Assembly: GCF_016863535.1 (NCBI RefSeq)
Contig: NZ_BOPB01000003.1
Coordinates: 173,451 to 237,450, forward strand
Origin: Micromonospora lutea
GTDB taxonomy: Bacteria; Actinomycetota; Actinomycetes; Mycobacteriales; Micromonosporaceae
Direction: 5' to 3'
Length of the DNA: 64,000 nt
Positions 41,378-50,545 of the stretch are shown here, one piece after another. The notes below the pieces were generated by a model that saw only the letters and a list, made by a program, of their open reading frames with translations, searched no databases and was not told the DNA's origin. Each line of letters begins with the position of its first letter. The first letter of the stretch is position 1. A program made the translations under genes and the position numbers.

Positions 41378-42564
41378 GCCGTCCGTCAAACCGGCGGCTG
41401 CCCGCGCTACGGCGGCCCTCCCTGCGGTTGCGTCCCACGCTGCGGCTGCGACTGACCCTGCTCAACGGCGTGCTGCTGGTCGGTGCCGGTGCGATCCTGG
41501 TCCTGCTGGCCTGGCTGCTGGTGCGCGACGCGCTGCGCCCCACCGACGAGTTGCTGCCCGGCACCACTGTGGTGCTCGCCGACGGGAGCACCCTGGAGGC
41601 CGCCGCGTGGCAGCAGCGGCTCGTCGACTCGGCCTCCGGGGAACTGCTGGCCAAGGGGTTGGCCGCGCTGCTGGCGATCGGCATGGTCGGCGTGGTCGGG
41701 GCGTACGCCGTCGCCGGGCGAGCGCTGCGCCCGCTGCACCAGGTCACCGCCACTGCGCGCCGGCTCGGCGAGACCACGCTGGACCAGCGGATCGGCTACT
41801 CCGGCGCCGACGACGAGGTGGCCGAGCTGGCCGACACGTTCGACGCCATGCTGGACCGGATCGCCGCCGCGTTCGAGGCACAGAAGCGGTTCGTGGCCAA
41901 CGCCTCGCACGAGCTGCGTACGCCGCTGGCGGTGATGCGTACCGAGATCGACGTGACGCTCAGCGACGACGAGGCGGACACGGCGGAGTACCGTCGGATG
42001 GCGACAGTGGTACGCGACGCCTCCGAGCGGGCCAACGGGCTTGTCGACGCGTTGCTGGTGCTGGCGCGCAGCGAGGCGCAGACCGGCCAACGGCTCGGCC
42101 GGCGCAGCGAGTGCGACCTGGCCACCGGCACCGTCAACGCCCTCTCCGCCGTACGCCGGGAGGTGGAGCGGATCAAGCTGGCGGTCCGTACGTCGCTGGA
42201 ACCGGCACCGGTGGTGGGCGATCCCGGGCTGCTGGACCGGCTGGCCGGCAACCTGATCGAGAACGCGGTCCGCTACAACCACCTGCACGGCCGGCTCTGG
42301 GTGCGGACCGGCTCCGACGGGCAGCGATCCTGGTTGGTGGTCGGCAACACCGGCTTCGAGGTGGATCAGGCCGACGTGCCGGGGCTCTTCGAGCCCTTCC
42401 GGCGGGGTGGCCGGGAGCGTACCGGTGCGCGGGGCTCGGGTCTCGGCCTCTCCATCGTGCGTGCGGTCTGCGACGCGCACGGCGGCACGGTGACCGCTGT
42501 CGCGCAGCCCGGTGGCGGCCTGGAGGTGACCGTCACCCTGCCGGCGGCCGAGGTCGCCCGATGA
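41374..42564 (+). CDS. Sensor histidine kinase
   Basis: 396 residues. Membrane helices lie at about 28-50 and 92-113, flanking a short (~40-residue) extracytoplasmic loop. A HAMP domain follows, then the H-box KRFVANASHELRTPLAV with H179, N-box LAGNLIENAVRYNH and G-box GSGLGLSIVRAV. The short sensor loop suggests it senses the membrane or a partner protein. GTG 41374 is coupled to the response regulator. The GC-rich hairpin at 42594-42612 follows the stop. Confidence 0.94.
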   Translation: MSRPSNRRLPALRRPSLRLRPTLRLRLTLLNGVLLVGAGAILVLLAWLLVRDALRPTDELLPGTTVVLADGSTLEAAAWQQRLVDSASGELLAKGLAALLAIGMVGVVGAYAVAGRALRPLHQVTATARRLGETTLDQRIGYSGADDEVAELADTFDAMLDRIAAAFEAQKRFVANASHELRTPLAVMRTEIDVTLSDDEADTAEYRRMATVVRDASERANGLVDALLVLARSEAQTGQRLGRRSECDLATGTVNALSAVRREVERIKLAVRTSLEPAPVVGDPGLLDRLAGNLIENAVRYNHLHGRLWVRTGSDGQRSWLVVGNTGFEVDQADVPGLFEPFRRGGRERTGARGSGLGLSIVRAVCDAHGGTVTAVAQPGGGLEVTVTLPAAEVAR

Positions 42565-42593
42565 GGCGTCGCCGTCAGCCGTCGAGCCTTATG

Positions 42594-42612
42594 CCACCGC
42601 CCGTGGCGGTGG
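42594..42612 (+). terminator. Terminator hairpin after the histidine kinase
   Basis: Perfect 8-bp stem CCACCGCC / GGCGGTGG with the loop CGT, 30 bp after the stop. Confidence 0.7.
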
Positions 42613-42695
42613 TCGTCATCTCCTCGGTGGCTAACTCTCCGTGCTTCTTACGCTGTGTCACTATCTCGCCAGGACCCGCATTACCACCCCGCACA

Positions 42696-42816
42696 CTTTG
42701 CTCTGCTTCAATCCACGCACTGGTGCGTGAGCAGCGGGGATGCGGGAGCGAGAATCAGCCATCGGCAAGCCTCGGACACTGAGCGTGATCGTTGCGTCGG
42801 TTGAAGCAGAGCAAAG
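42696..42816. repeat. 16-bp perfect inverted repeat flanking an 89-bp interior
   Basis: CTTTGCTCTGCTTCAA (42696-42711) is perfectly complementary to TTGAAGCAGAGCAAAG (42801-42816). Inside it CACGCAC/GTGCGTG (42714-42720, 42723-42729) forms a tight hairpin, and CCCCGC (42687-42692) can pair with GCGGGG (42734-42739). No target-site duplication is visible at the ends. Confidence 0.8.
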
Positions 42817-42978
42817 GATGGGAGTACCACATCATGGGGCTGGCCTGGGACCACGGAATGTGATGGCCGGGCTCGCGGCATCCACACAGGGGTGGGTCTG
42901 TTGCCGGCGTGGGTTGCTCCGTGAGGCGGGGCGGTGCGAGGATCTTCGGGTCAGCCCGAACGAGGAGGGGGTGCGTCG

Positions 42979-43020
42979 ATGTTCACCATGATGCTGTCCG
43001 CGCCCCGCCTTGCCGGCTGA
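42979..43020 (+). other. Possible 13-codon leader peptide
   Basis: ATG at 42979 encodes MFTMMLSAPRLAG and stops at 43020. GAGGAGGGGG lies 7-16 bp upstream, one of the strongest ribosome sites in the window for so short a frame. It is followed by a CGGGA/TCCCG hairpin and lies about 220 bp before the VOC gene. Expression is not shown. Confidence 0.35.
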
Positions 43021-43239
43021 CCGCTCATCCTCGCGGGGCACCTGTAGCGGGATCGCTGTCCCGTAACGCAGCAGCGGAGCAGACACGCCAGTTCTGACTG
43101 CCCCGACGTCCGTGCCCGCAGGGCCGCCTTCGATCCGCCATGCCGTCTCGCCTCTCGCAGGCTCGCCGGTCCCGGCGGTTCGTCGGCCGGCAGCCGACCG
43201 GGCGGCGGAGTCGGTGGCGAACACCACGAGGGACGAGAC

Positions 43240-43686
43240 ATGAGCGCACGGATCCACAACATCGGAATCGACTGTCACGACACGTACGCCCTGGCCGGTT
43301 TCTGGGCCCAGGTCTTCGAGTGCCCCCGCCAGCCCGACGACTTCCCCGGCGACCCGGAGGCCATGCTGCTGCCGCCGGGTGGTCCGGAGGTGCTCTTCCT
43401 GGCGGTGCCGGAGGGCAAGACGGTGAAGAACCGGCTGCACCTCGACCTGGAACCCACCGACCGGACCCGGGACGAGGAGGTCGAGCGGCTGCTCGGCATC
43501 GGCGCCCGGCACGTCGCCGACCACATCGGGCCGACAGGCGCGGGTTGGGTGGTGCTCGCCGACCCGGAGGGCAACGAGTTCTGCGTGCTGCGCAGCGCCG
43601 CCGAGAAGGCGGCGGCGCGGGCGGCGGAGACGCAGGGACAGCCCGGCTCCTCCCCAGCCGAGTCGGTCGGGGAGGACCAGAAGTAG
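43240..43686 (+). CDS. VOC family protein (glyoxalase/dioxygenase fold)
   Basis: 148 residues in two beta-alpha-beta-beta-beta modules. The N-terminal module starts IGIDCHDTYALAGFWAQVFE, and the second ends WVVLADPEGNEFCVL, the usual GNEFC closing motif. Members include bleomycin-type resistance and glyoxalase-like enzymes; which role applies here is not visible. The ATG 43240 start gives a full VOC domain, with a tail of about 25 Ala/Glu-rich residues. Confidence 0.9.
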   Translation: MSARIHNIGIDCHDTYALAGFWAQVFECPRQPDDFPGDPEAMLLPPGGPEVLFLAVPEGKTVKNRLHLDLEPTDRTRDEEVERLLGIGARHVADHIGPTGAGWVVLADPEGNEFCVLRSAAEKAAARAAETQGQPGSSPAESVGEDQK

Positions 43687-43716
43687 GCGTCCTCGTCGGC
43701 CTTTCCCCCGCACGAC

Positions 43717-43755
43717 GATGGCGGTGGTCACCCTCGTCGGGTGGCCACCGCCATC
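43717..43755. terminator. Bidirectional hairpin between VOC and fadB-type genes
   Basis: 16-bp stem (43717-43732 with 43740-43755) with a single mismatch and a 7-nt loop, between two convergent genes. Confidence 0.75.
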
Positions 43756-43773
43756 GGTGTCGCTCGTCGTTGC

Positions 43774-45843
43774 TCAGCCGGCCAGGCTGGCTGCGCCGCG
43801 CGGCAGGAACCGCTGACCGGTGACCCGCTCGCTGGTGCCGGTCCGGTCCAGGTACGGCGTGACGCCGCCCAGGTGGAACGGCCAACCGGCACCGAGGATC
43901 ATGCACAGGTCGATGTCCTGCGCCTCGGCGACGACGCCCTCGTCCAGCATCAACCGGATCTCCTGCGCCAGCGCATCCAGCGCGTTCTGCCGTACCTGCT
44001 CCTCGGTGAGCGGCTGGTCGCCGACCACCAGCAGCTTCGCCACCTCGGCGTTGATCTCGTCATCGACGACGATCGGCTGGCCGGAGTCGGCGATCCGCTT
44101 GAGGTTCTCACTGACGCCGAACCGGTCCGGGAACGCGGCGTGCAGGGTCCCGCCCACGTGGTACGCCACGGCCGGCCCGACCAACTGGAGCAGGGCGAGG
44201 GGACGCATCGGCAGACCCAACGGATCCAGTGCCCGGTTCGCCACCTCCAGCGGGGTACCGGCGTCGACGGCGGCAAAGACCGCGCCCAGGAAGCGGGTGA
44301 GCAGCCGGTTCACCACGAACGCCGGGGCGTCCTTCACCAGCACGCTCGACTTCTTGAGCTGCTTGCCGACTGCGAAGGCGGTGGCCAGGGTGGCGTCGTC
44401 GGTCCGCTCGCCCCGGACGATCTCCAGCAGCGGCAGCACCGCGACCGGGTTGAAGAAGTGGAAGCCGACCACCCGCTCCGGGTGCTCCAGCTCCGCCGCC
44501 ATCGCGGTGATCGACAGCGAGGAGGTGTTCGTGGCGAGCACCGCCTCCGGCTTGACGATCTTCTCCAGTTCGGCCCAGACCTGCTTCTTGACGTTCAGGT
44601 CCTCGAAGACGGCCTCGATGACGAAGTCGGCGTCGGCGAAGACGGACTTGTCGACCGAGCCGGACACCAGGCCGTACAGCTTCGCGGCCGTGCCCTTGTC
44701 CATCCGGCCCTTGCTGACCGACTTCTCGATCTGGGTGTGCACGTAACCCACGCCCTTGTCGACCCGCGCCTGGTCCAGGTCGGTCAGGACGACCGGCACC
44801 TGAAGACGGCGGGCGAACAGCAGCGCCAACTGGCTGGCCATCAGACCGGCACCGACGATGCCGACCTTGGTCACCGGCCGGGCCAGGCCCTTGTCGGGCG
44901 CGCCGGCCGGCCGCTTGGCCCGCCGCTGCACCAGGTCGAAGGCGTACAGGCCGCTGCGCAGTTCCTCGGAGAAGACCAGGTCGGCCAGGGCCTCGTCCTC
45001 CGCGGCGGTGCCGGTGGCGAAGTCGGCGTCCTTCGCCGTCTCCAGCAGATCCAGCGCCTTGTACGCGGCCGGAACCGCACCGTGCAGCCGCTGGTCCAGC
45101 GTCTGCCGGGCGAAGTAGAGCACGCCCGCCCACATGTCCTTGTCGACCTCGGGCCGGGTCACGGTGACCTCGCCCCGGACGACTCCGGCGGCCCACTCCA
45201 GGGACCGCTCCAGGAAGTCGGCCGGTTCCAGCAGCACATCCGCGATGCCCAGCTCGGCCGCCTGCTTCGGCTTGAGCATCTTGTTCTGCATCAGCGGGTT
45301 CTGGATGATCACCTGGGTGGCCGCCGGGATGCCGATCAGGTTCGGCAGCAACTGGGTGCCGCCCCAGCCCGGGATCAGACCGAGGGAGACCTCCGGCAGT
45401 GCCAGGGCCGTCGCGCCGCCGGACAGCGTCCGGTAGTGGCAGTGCAGGGCCAGCTCCAGGCCGCCGCCCATCGCCGCGCCGTTGACGAAGGCGAAGGTCG
45501 GGATCTCGCTGTCCTTGAGCCGGGCGAAGACCCGGTGGCCCAACCGGCCGATCTCCAGCGCCTGCTCCCGGTCAGCCAGCATCGGCAGGCCGGTGATGTC
45601 CGCGCCGACGCAGAAGATGTACGGCTTTCCGGTGACCGCGATGAACGCCGGCTCGGCCGCGAGCGCCGCGCTGATCGCCTGGTCCAGACTGGTCAGGCCA
45701 GCCGGGCCGAAGGTGTTCGGCTTCGTGTGGTCGAAGCCGTTGTCCAGGGTGATCAGGGCGGCGGGGCGGTCCAGCCCCGGCACGTTCACCTGGCGCAGCA
45801 GGGCCTTCGTGACCACCTCGTTCGGTGCGGCGAGCGCGCTCAC
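43774..45843 (-). CDS. Fatty acid oxidation complex alpha subunit (enoyl-CoA hydratase / 3-hydroxyacyl-CoA dehydrogenase)
   Basis: 689 residues with two fused domains. The N-terminal crotonase has NGAAMGGGLELALHCHYR and LGLIPGWGGTQLLP. The C-terminal 3-hydroxyacyl-CoA dehydrogenase starts VGIVGAGLMASQLALLFA and has ATNTSSLSI and GFHFFNPVAVLPLLEIV with its catalytic His. It hydrates enoyl-CoA and oxidises the product in beta-oxidation. GTG 45843 follows GGGAGGGAG and overlaps the thiolase stop; the much longer open frame upstream is a shadow of the thiolase. Confidence 0.95.
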   Translation of the reverse strand: MSALAAPNEVVTKALLRQVNVPGLDRPAALITLDNGFDHTKPNTFGPAGLTSLDQAISAALAAEPAFIAVTGKPYIFCVGADITGLPMLADREQALEIGRLGHRVFARLKDSEIPTFAFVNGAAMGGGLELALHCHYRTLSGGATALALPEVSLGLIPGWGGTQLLPNLIGIPAATQVIIQNPLMQNKMLKPKQAAELGIADVLLEPADFLERSLEWAAGVVRGEVTVTRPEVDKDMWAGVLYFARQTLDQRLHGAVPAAYKALDLLETAKDADFATGTAAEDEALADLVFSEELRSGLYAFDLVQRRAKRPAGAPDKGLARPVTKVGIVGAGLMASQLALLFARRLQVPVVLTDLDQARVDKGVGYVHTQIEKSVSKGRMDKGTAAKLYGLVSGSVDKSVFADADFVIEAVFEDLNVKKQVWAELEKIVKPEAVLATNTSSLSITAMAAELEHPERVVGFHFFNPVAVLPLLEIVRGERTDDATLATAFAVGKQLKKSSVLVKDAPAFVVNRLLTRFLGAVFAAVDAGTPLEVANRALDPLGLPMRPLALLQLVGPAVAYHVGGTLHAAFPDRFGVSENLKRIADSGQPIVVDDEINAEVAKLLVVGDQPLTEEQVRQNALDALAQEIRLMLDEGVVAEAQDIDLCMILGAGWPFHLGGVTPYLDRTGTSERVTGQRFLPRGAASLAG

Positions 45844-47033
45844 TTGTCTCCCTCCCAGTTCGGGTTCTCCCAGATGACCGTGCCGCCCATGCCGATGCCG
45901 ATGCACATGGCGGTGATGCCGTAGCGGACCTCCGGGTGCTCGGCGAACTGCCGGGCGAGCTGGGTCATCAGCCGTACGCCGGAGGAGGCGAGCGGGTGAC
46001 CGATGGCGATCGCGCCGCCCCACGGATTGACCCGCGGGTCGTCGTCGGCGATGCCGAAGTGGTCGAGGAAGGCCAGCACCTGCACGGCGAACGCCTCGTT
46101 CAGCTCGAACAGGCCGATGTCGTCGATGGTCAGGCCGGCGATGCGCAGCGCCTTCTCGGTCGACGGGATCGGGCCGATGCCCATCACCTCGGGCTCGACG
46201 CCGACGAAGCCGTACGACACCAGCCGCATCGCCACCGGCAGGCCCAGCTCGCGGGCGGTGGCCTCGTCGGCGAGCAGGCTGGCGGTGGCGCCGTCGTTGA
46301 GGCCGGCCGCGTTGCCCGCGGTGACCTTGCCGTGCGGGCGGAACGGGGTCTTCAGCGTGGCGAGCTTCTCCATCGAGGTGTCCCGGGGAGCTTCGTCCAC
46401 CGTGGCCAGGCCCCAGCCGGTCTCCTCGTCGCGGATCGCGACCGGGACCAGATCGTCCTGGAGCTTGCCGTTGGCGTACGCCTTTGCGGTCTTCTGCTGG
46501 GAGGCGAGGGCGAACGCGTCGGTGCGCTGCTTGGTGATGTGCGGGACCCGGTCGTGCAGGTTCTCCGCGGTGGCGCCCATCACCAGTGCGGACGGGTCGA
46601 CCAGTTTCTCGGCGATGATGCGCGGGTTCGGGTCGACGCCCTCGCCCATCGGGTGGCGGCCCATGTGCTCGACGCCACCGGCGATCGCGATGTCGTAGGC
46701 ACCCATGGCGATGCCGCCGGCCACGGTGGTCACGGCGGTCATGGCCCCGGCGCACATCCGGTCGATGGCGAAACCGGGAACCGTCTTGGGCAGCCCGGCC
46801 AGCAGCGCGGCGGTGCGACCGATCGTCAGACCCTGGTCACCGATCTGGGTGGTGGCGGCGATCGCGACCTCCTCGACCCGCTCCGGTGGCAGTTGAGGGT
46901 TACGGCGCAGCAGTTCGCGGATGCAGCGGATCACCAGGTCGTCGGCGCGGGTGTTGGCGTACATGCCACCCGCCTTGCCGAAGGGGGTGCGGACGCCGTC
47001 GACGAAGACGACATCCCGGACTTCACGGGGCAC
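45840..47033 (-). CDS. Acetyl-CoA acyltransferase (thiolase)
   Basis: 397-residue beta subunit that cleaves 3-ketoacyl-CoA. The acylated Cys is C94 (RMCAGAMTAV). The catalytic His lies in AIGHPLASSG near 346, and the second Cys in CIGIGMGG near 377. GTG 47033 is supported by AGGAGG 9 bp upstream; the open frame extends to 47111 without a ribosome site. Together with the next gene it forms a coupled fadA-fadB pair. A double palindrome at 47103-47141 lies upstream. Confidence 0.95.
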   Translation of the reverse strand: MPREVRDVVFVDGVRTPFGKAGGMYANTRADDLVIRCIRELLRRNPQLPPERVEEVAIAATTQIGDQGLTIGRTAALLAGLPKTVPGFAIDRMCAGAMTAVTTVAGGIAMGAYDIAIAGGVEHMGRHPMGEGVDPNPRIIAEKLVDPSALVMGATAENLHDRVPHITKQRTDAFALASQQKTAKAYANGKLQDDLVPVAIRDEETGWGLATVDEAPRDTSMEKLATLKTPFRPHGKVTAGNAAGLNDGATASLLADEATARELGLPVAMRLVSYGFVGVEPEVMGIGPIPSTEKALRIAGLTIDDIGLFELNEAFAVQVLAFLDHFGIADDDPRVNPWGGAIAIGHPLASSGVRLMTQLARQFAEHPEVRYGITAMCIGIGMGGTVIWENPNWEGDK

Positions 47034-47102
47034 GATGAGCCTCCTATTCGACCACGATCCGGTCATCGCGCCGCCCGGCGGCACGCGGGACCGGACGAAG
47101 GT

Positions 47103-47141
47103 CGCCAGCACTGGCGTTTACCCGATGCTACTCGCCAGTAA
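47103..47141 (-). promoter_or_regulatory. Candidate operator pair upstream of the fadA-fadB pair
   Basis: CGCCAGCACTGGCG (47103-47116) is a perfect 14-bp palindrome, and TACTCGCCAGTA (47129-47140) has TACT/AGTA arms. Both contain CGCCAG. They lie 70-107 bp upstream of the thiolase start, where a fatty-acid-responsive TetR-type repressor could bind; the regulator is inferred. Confidence 0.5.
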
Positions 47142-47189
47142 TAACCCCCGCCGCACCTCCCCCTGTAACCCATCCCACACCGGGGGGTG

Positions 47190-48512
47190 TCAGGGGGCGG
47201 GTGGGGCCAGGGCGGTGGGTAGGTGGGGGAGGAGGAGGGCGATCTGCCACTCGCGGGCGTGGTGGTCGCGCAGGGCGTCGGCGACGGTGGCTTCGGAGAT
47301 CTCCTCGGGAGGCTGCCAGGCGATCCGGCGGATGGTGTCGGGGGAGATCAGATTCTCCGCGGGCAGGTTGTGTTCGCCGGCCACCCGCAGCACCACCTCC
47401 CGGCAGCGGGCCAGGCGCGCGGCGGCGGCCGGATCGCGCTCCGCCCACCGGTGTGGTGGGGGCGGACCCTCCACCGTCGGTGCCGCCGGCAGGGCCTCGT
47501 CGGGCAACTGCCGGGCGTCGTCGAGCGCCGCCAGCCAGGTACGGGCCAACCGTCGCACCGACCGGCCGCCAAAGCCGGGCAGCGTGAGCAGCGCCTTCTC
47601 GTCCTTCGGATCCAGTTCGGCCGCGGCGACGATGGCCGAGTCGGGCAGCACCCGCCCCGGTGCGGTGTCCCGTCGGGCGGCGATCTGGTCCCGGGCGTAC
47701 CACAGGGAACGGACCCGGGCCTGCGCCCGCGCGCCTCGGACCCGGTGGATTCCGGAGGTGCGTCGCCACGGTTCGGCGCGTACCCGGGGCGGTCGGGCCC
47801 CGTTCAGCACGAGCGCGGCGAACTCCTGCGCCGCCCACTCGGACTTGCCCTGTCGGGCCAGCTCAGCGTCGAGCGCGTCGCGCAGGTCCGTCAGCAACTC
47901 GACGTCCAGGGCGGCGTAGGTCAGCCAGGACTCGGGCAACGGCCGGCTCGACCAGTCCGCCGCGGAGTGGTGCTTCTCCAGGCTGAACCCGAGCAACTGC
48001 TCGGTGAGCGCGGCGAGCCCCACCCGCTCGAAACCGGCCAGCCGCGCCGCCAGCTCGGTGTCGAACAACCGGCGCGGACGCAGCCCCAACTCCGCGAGGC
48101 AGGGCAGATCCTGGTTCGCCGCGTGCAGCACCCACTCCGCGTCGGCGATCACGGTGTCCAGGGCTGTCAGGTCGGGCAGCGGCAGGGGATCGATCAGCAC
48201 GGTGCCGGCACCGGCGCGACGCAACTGTACGAGGTAGGCACGCTGGCTGTACCGGTAGCCGGAGGCACGTTCGGCGTCCAGGGCCACCGGTCCGGTCCCG
48301 CCGGCGAACCGCGCCACGACCTCGGCGAACTGCTCCGGGGCGGCGACTGGTTCAGGGGTGCCCTCGCGGGGTGCGGTCAGCGGCACGGACTGGCCGTCGG
48401 TGGGCTCGGTCCCCGCGTCCGAGGGCTCCGACCGCGCCGATGGCGGGTGCTGCGTGTCGTTTCCCGTACGGCTTGCGGCGGCCCGACGGCGCAGGGGTGG
48501 TTCGTCGGTCAC
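47190..48512 (-). CDS. rnd: Ribonuclease D family protein with HRDC domain
   Basis: 440 residues. The first ~50 residues are low-complexity. The DEDDy 3'-5' exonuclease domain has D79/E81 in VALDAERASG, D135 in ANQDLPCL, and Y199/D203 in TYAALDVEL. The HRDC domain in the second half (YARDQIAARRDTAPGRVLPD) is typical of RNase D, which trims tRNA 3' ends. The actinobacterial protein is a single-HRDC form. GTG 48512 is the first start in the frame. It is followed by the thiolase promoter region. Confidence 0.93.
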   Translation of the reverse strand: MTDEPPLRRRAAASRTGNDTQHPPSARSEPSDAGTEPTDGQSVPLTAPREGTPEPVAAPEQFAEVVARFAGGTGPVALDAERASGYRYSQRAYLVQLRRAGAGTVLIDPLPLPDLTALDTVIADAEWVLHAANQDLPCLAELGLRPRRLFDTELAARLAGFERVGLAALTEQLLGFSLEKHHSAADWSSRPLPESWLTYAALDVELLTDLRDALDAELARQGKSEWAAQEFAALVLNGARPPRVRAEPWRRTSGIHRVRGARAQARVRSLWYARDQIAARRDTAPGRVLPDSAIVAAAELDPKDEKALLTLPGFGGRSVRRLARTWLAALDDARQLPDEALPAAPTVEGPPPPHRWAERDPAAAARLARCREVVLRVAGEHNLPAENLISPDTIRRIAWQPPEEISEATVADALRDHHAREWQIALLLPHLPTALAPPAP

Positions 48513-48654
48513 CTGACAACCCTAGTGCGCGAGTGGATCGAGTGCCGCGCACCCGCCTCGCCGCGTGTCGGCCGACCGTGTTCGCCGGGAGCGGGTCTGG
48601 CTTGTGGCGGCGCCGGGCGGATGCTGCGCCGTGCGGCCCCCGGGTCGGTTGGGC

Positions 48655-49227
48655 TCAGCCCGTGGTAGCCGGGCGGCGCTCCGGCAGGGCGGTCACGCCC
48701 GGGGGCGGCAGGCCGGCGGTGGAGGCGAGCAGGGTGCACCAGGCGTCCAGGTGCGGGACGAGGTCGACGCCGGTCGGTGTCCAGGAGGCACGGATCTCGA
48801 TGTCGCCGGCCGCGGGCGGGCCGGCCAGCTCACCGAACCGGGTCGACATGGTCTGCGTGATCGTCCCGCCGATCGCCCGGTATCCCGCGTCCTGCGCGTC
48901 GAGGGCGTCGACGAGCCAGGTCCAGCCCACTCCGGGCAGCAGCGGATCGGCGGCGAGATCAACCTCCAGCTCGGCGGTCACGTAGGTGACCAGCCGCAGG
49001 GTGCCCTGCCACGCCTCGTGCCCGGCCGGGTCGTGCAGCAGGATCAGCCGCCCGGTGGCCACCTCGTCGCCGTCGCGCAACACCGTCGCCGAGAGCGCGA
49101 ACGAGTAGGGGGCCAGCCGCTGCGGCGCCCCCACCTCCTCCAGGAGGATCTCCGGCCGGCACGTCGCCGACCGGAGCCCCGCGACCGCGCGGGCGAACGT
49201 GTCGGGAAGCGCGATCGGGGGGGCCAT
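48655..49227 (-). CDS. DUF3000 domain-containing protein
   Basis: 190 residues matching the DUF3000 family: FARAVAGLRSATCRPEILLEEVGAPQRLAPYSFAL, VGWTWLVDAL and the conserved IEIRASWTPTGVDL near the C-terminus. Function unknown, and restricted to actinobacteria. ATG 49227 opens the gene. It lies between RNase D and the divergent hemE, an arrangement conserved in actinobacteria. Confidence 0.9.
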   Translation of the reverse strand: MAPPIALPDTFARAVAGLRSATCRPEILLEEVGAPQRLAPYSFALSATVLRDGDEVATGRLILLHDPAGHEAWQGTLRLVTYVTAELEVDLAADPLLPGVGWTWLVDALDAQDAGYRAIGGTITQTMSTRFGELAGPPAAGDIEIRASWTPTGVDLVPHLDAWCTLLASTAGLPPPGVTALPERRPATTG

Positions 49228-49358
49228 GACCCGAGCCTATTCCGCCGCCCGGGCCGCCGCCGCGAGGCGCGCCGACGATCGACTCGCCGATGATCGCCCA
49301 CCGGTTCTCCACCCGACCGCACGGGTTCAACCGGGCTTCGGCGTTATCGGGCCCTGGT

Positions 49359-49410
49359 GTTAATAAGGGGCCCCTGCTCTACCGGAGGAGTTAACAAGGG
49401 GCCCTTCCTT
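49359..49410 (+). repeat. 52-bp double-palindrome intergenic repeat, copy C
   Basis: GTTAATAAGGGGCCCC left unit, spacer CTACCGGAGGA, right unit led by GTTAACAAGG. Sits between the divergent DUF3000 and hemE genes, 34 bp before the hemE start, so here it is not a terminator of either gene. Confidence 0.9.
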
Positions 49411-49443
49411 TCCAGAGGTCGGCGGCGTGGCACGATTGCCGCG

Positions 49444-50541
49444 ATGACCACCGACACCACGGGCACCGCCGCCCGAGACGACGACTCCCGCCCCGGCGGG
49501 CCCGCCGATTCGCCCTTCGTGCGGGCGTGCCGCCGGCGGCCCGTACCGCACACCCCGGTCTGGTTCATGCGCCAGGCCGGCCGGTCGCTGCCGGAGTACC
49601 GCGAGATCCGGGCCAACGTGGCGATGCTGGAGTCGTGCCGCCGCCCCGACCTGGTCACCGAGATCACCCTGCAGCCGGTACGTCGGCACGGGGTGGACGC
49701 CGCGATCCTCTTCAGCGACATCGTGGTGCCGGTGGCCGCCGCCGGGATCGACCTGGACATCGTGCCCGGCACCGGGCCGGTGGTGGCCGAGCCGGTGCGT
49801 ACCGCCGCCGACCTCGAACGGATCCGGCCGATCGGCCGCGACGACGTCGACTATGTCGACGAGGCGGTCCGGATGCTGGTCAAGGAACTGGGCGACACTC
49901 CGCTGATCGGTTTCGCCGGGGCCCCGTTCACGCTGGCCAGCTACCTGGTGGAGGGCGGCCCGTCGCGTACCCACGCGAAGACCAAGGCGTTGATGTACGG
50001 CGAGCCCGAGTTGTGGCACGCGCTGGCCGGTCGCCTGGCCGAGATGACCCTGGCGTTCCTGCGGGTGCAGATCGAAGCCGGCGTGTCGGCGGTGCAGCTG
50101 TTCGACTCGTGGGCCGGCGCGCTCTCCGAGGCCGACTACCGCCGGTTCGTGCTGCCCCACTCGACGGCGGTGCTCACCGAGCTCGCCGACGCCGGCGTGC
50201 CCCGCATCCACTTCGGGGTCGGCACCGCCGAGCTGCTCGGCGCGATGGGTGAAGCCGGGGCCGACGTGGTCGGCGTCGACTGGCGTACGCCGCTGGATGT
50301 CGCGACCCGGCGGATCGGGCCGGAGCGGGCCGTGCAGGGCAACCTCGACCCGGCCCTGCTGCTGGCCCCGTGGCCGGTGGTGGAGACCGAGGTACGCCGG
50401 ATCCTGGAGCAGGGCCGGGCCGCGCCGGGGCACGTGTTCAACCTCGGCCACGGTGTGCTGCCGGAAACGGACCCGGAGGTGCTGACCCGGGTCGTCGCCC
50501 TGGTGCACGAGCTCTCCACCCGGCCGGCCGGACAGGACTGA
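49444..50541 (+). CDS. hemE: Uroporphyrinogen decarboxylase
   Basis: 365 residues. It decarboxylates uroporphyrinogen III to coproporphyrinogen III in heme synthesis. The signature [17 protein letters not shown] (RQAGR 43-47) and the second signature [17 protein letters not shown] are both present, and ILFSDIVVP holds the conserved Asp. ATG 49444 has no obvious ribosome site. It is first in an operon with the oxidase (4-bp gap) and chdC. Confidence 0.96.
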   Translation: MTTDTTGTAARDDDSRPGGPADSPFVRACRRRPVPHTPVWFMRQAGRSLPEYREIRANVAMLESCRRPDLVTEITLQPVRRHGVDAAILFSDIVVPVAAAGIDLDIVPGTGPVVAEPVRTAADLERIRPIGRDDVDYVDEAVRMLVKELGDTPLIGFAGAPFTLASYLVEGGPSRTHAKTKALMYGEPELWHALAGRLAEMTLAFLRVQIEAGVSAVQLFDSWAGALSEADYRRFVLPHSTAVLTELADAGVPRIHFGVGTAELLGAMGEAGADVVGVDWRTPLDVATRRIGPERAVQGNLDPALLLAPWPVVETEVRRILEQGRAAPGHVFNLGHGVLPETDPEVLTRVVALVHELSTRPAGQD

Positions 50542-50545
50542 CCCG

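Larger units (their letters stand above)
42565..43239. other. 675-bp region without a convincing gene, rich in inverted repeats
   Basis: Base composition is slightly less GC-rich than its neighbours. It holds a terminator hairpin at 42594, a 16-bp perfect inverted repeat at 42696-42711 / 42801-42816, a compact hairpin at 42714-42729, a TTCGGG/CCCGAA hairpin at 42945-42960, and two very short frames with ribosome sites at 42834 and 42979. No frame over 100 residues has the look of a protein. It lies upstream of the VOC gene and may hold its leader. Confidence 0.6.

Noticed and set aside
42696..42816. Calling the 121-bp inverted-repeat element a MITE or insertion sequence
   Set aside because: No target-site duplication and no transposase remnant; kept only as an inverted repeat.
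45844..46755. Open frame extending the fadB-type gene upstream
   Set aside because: It is a shadow of the thiolase in another frame; a strong ribosome site supports GTG 45843.
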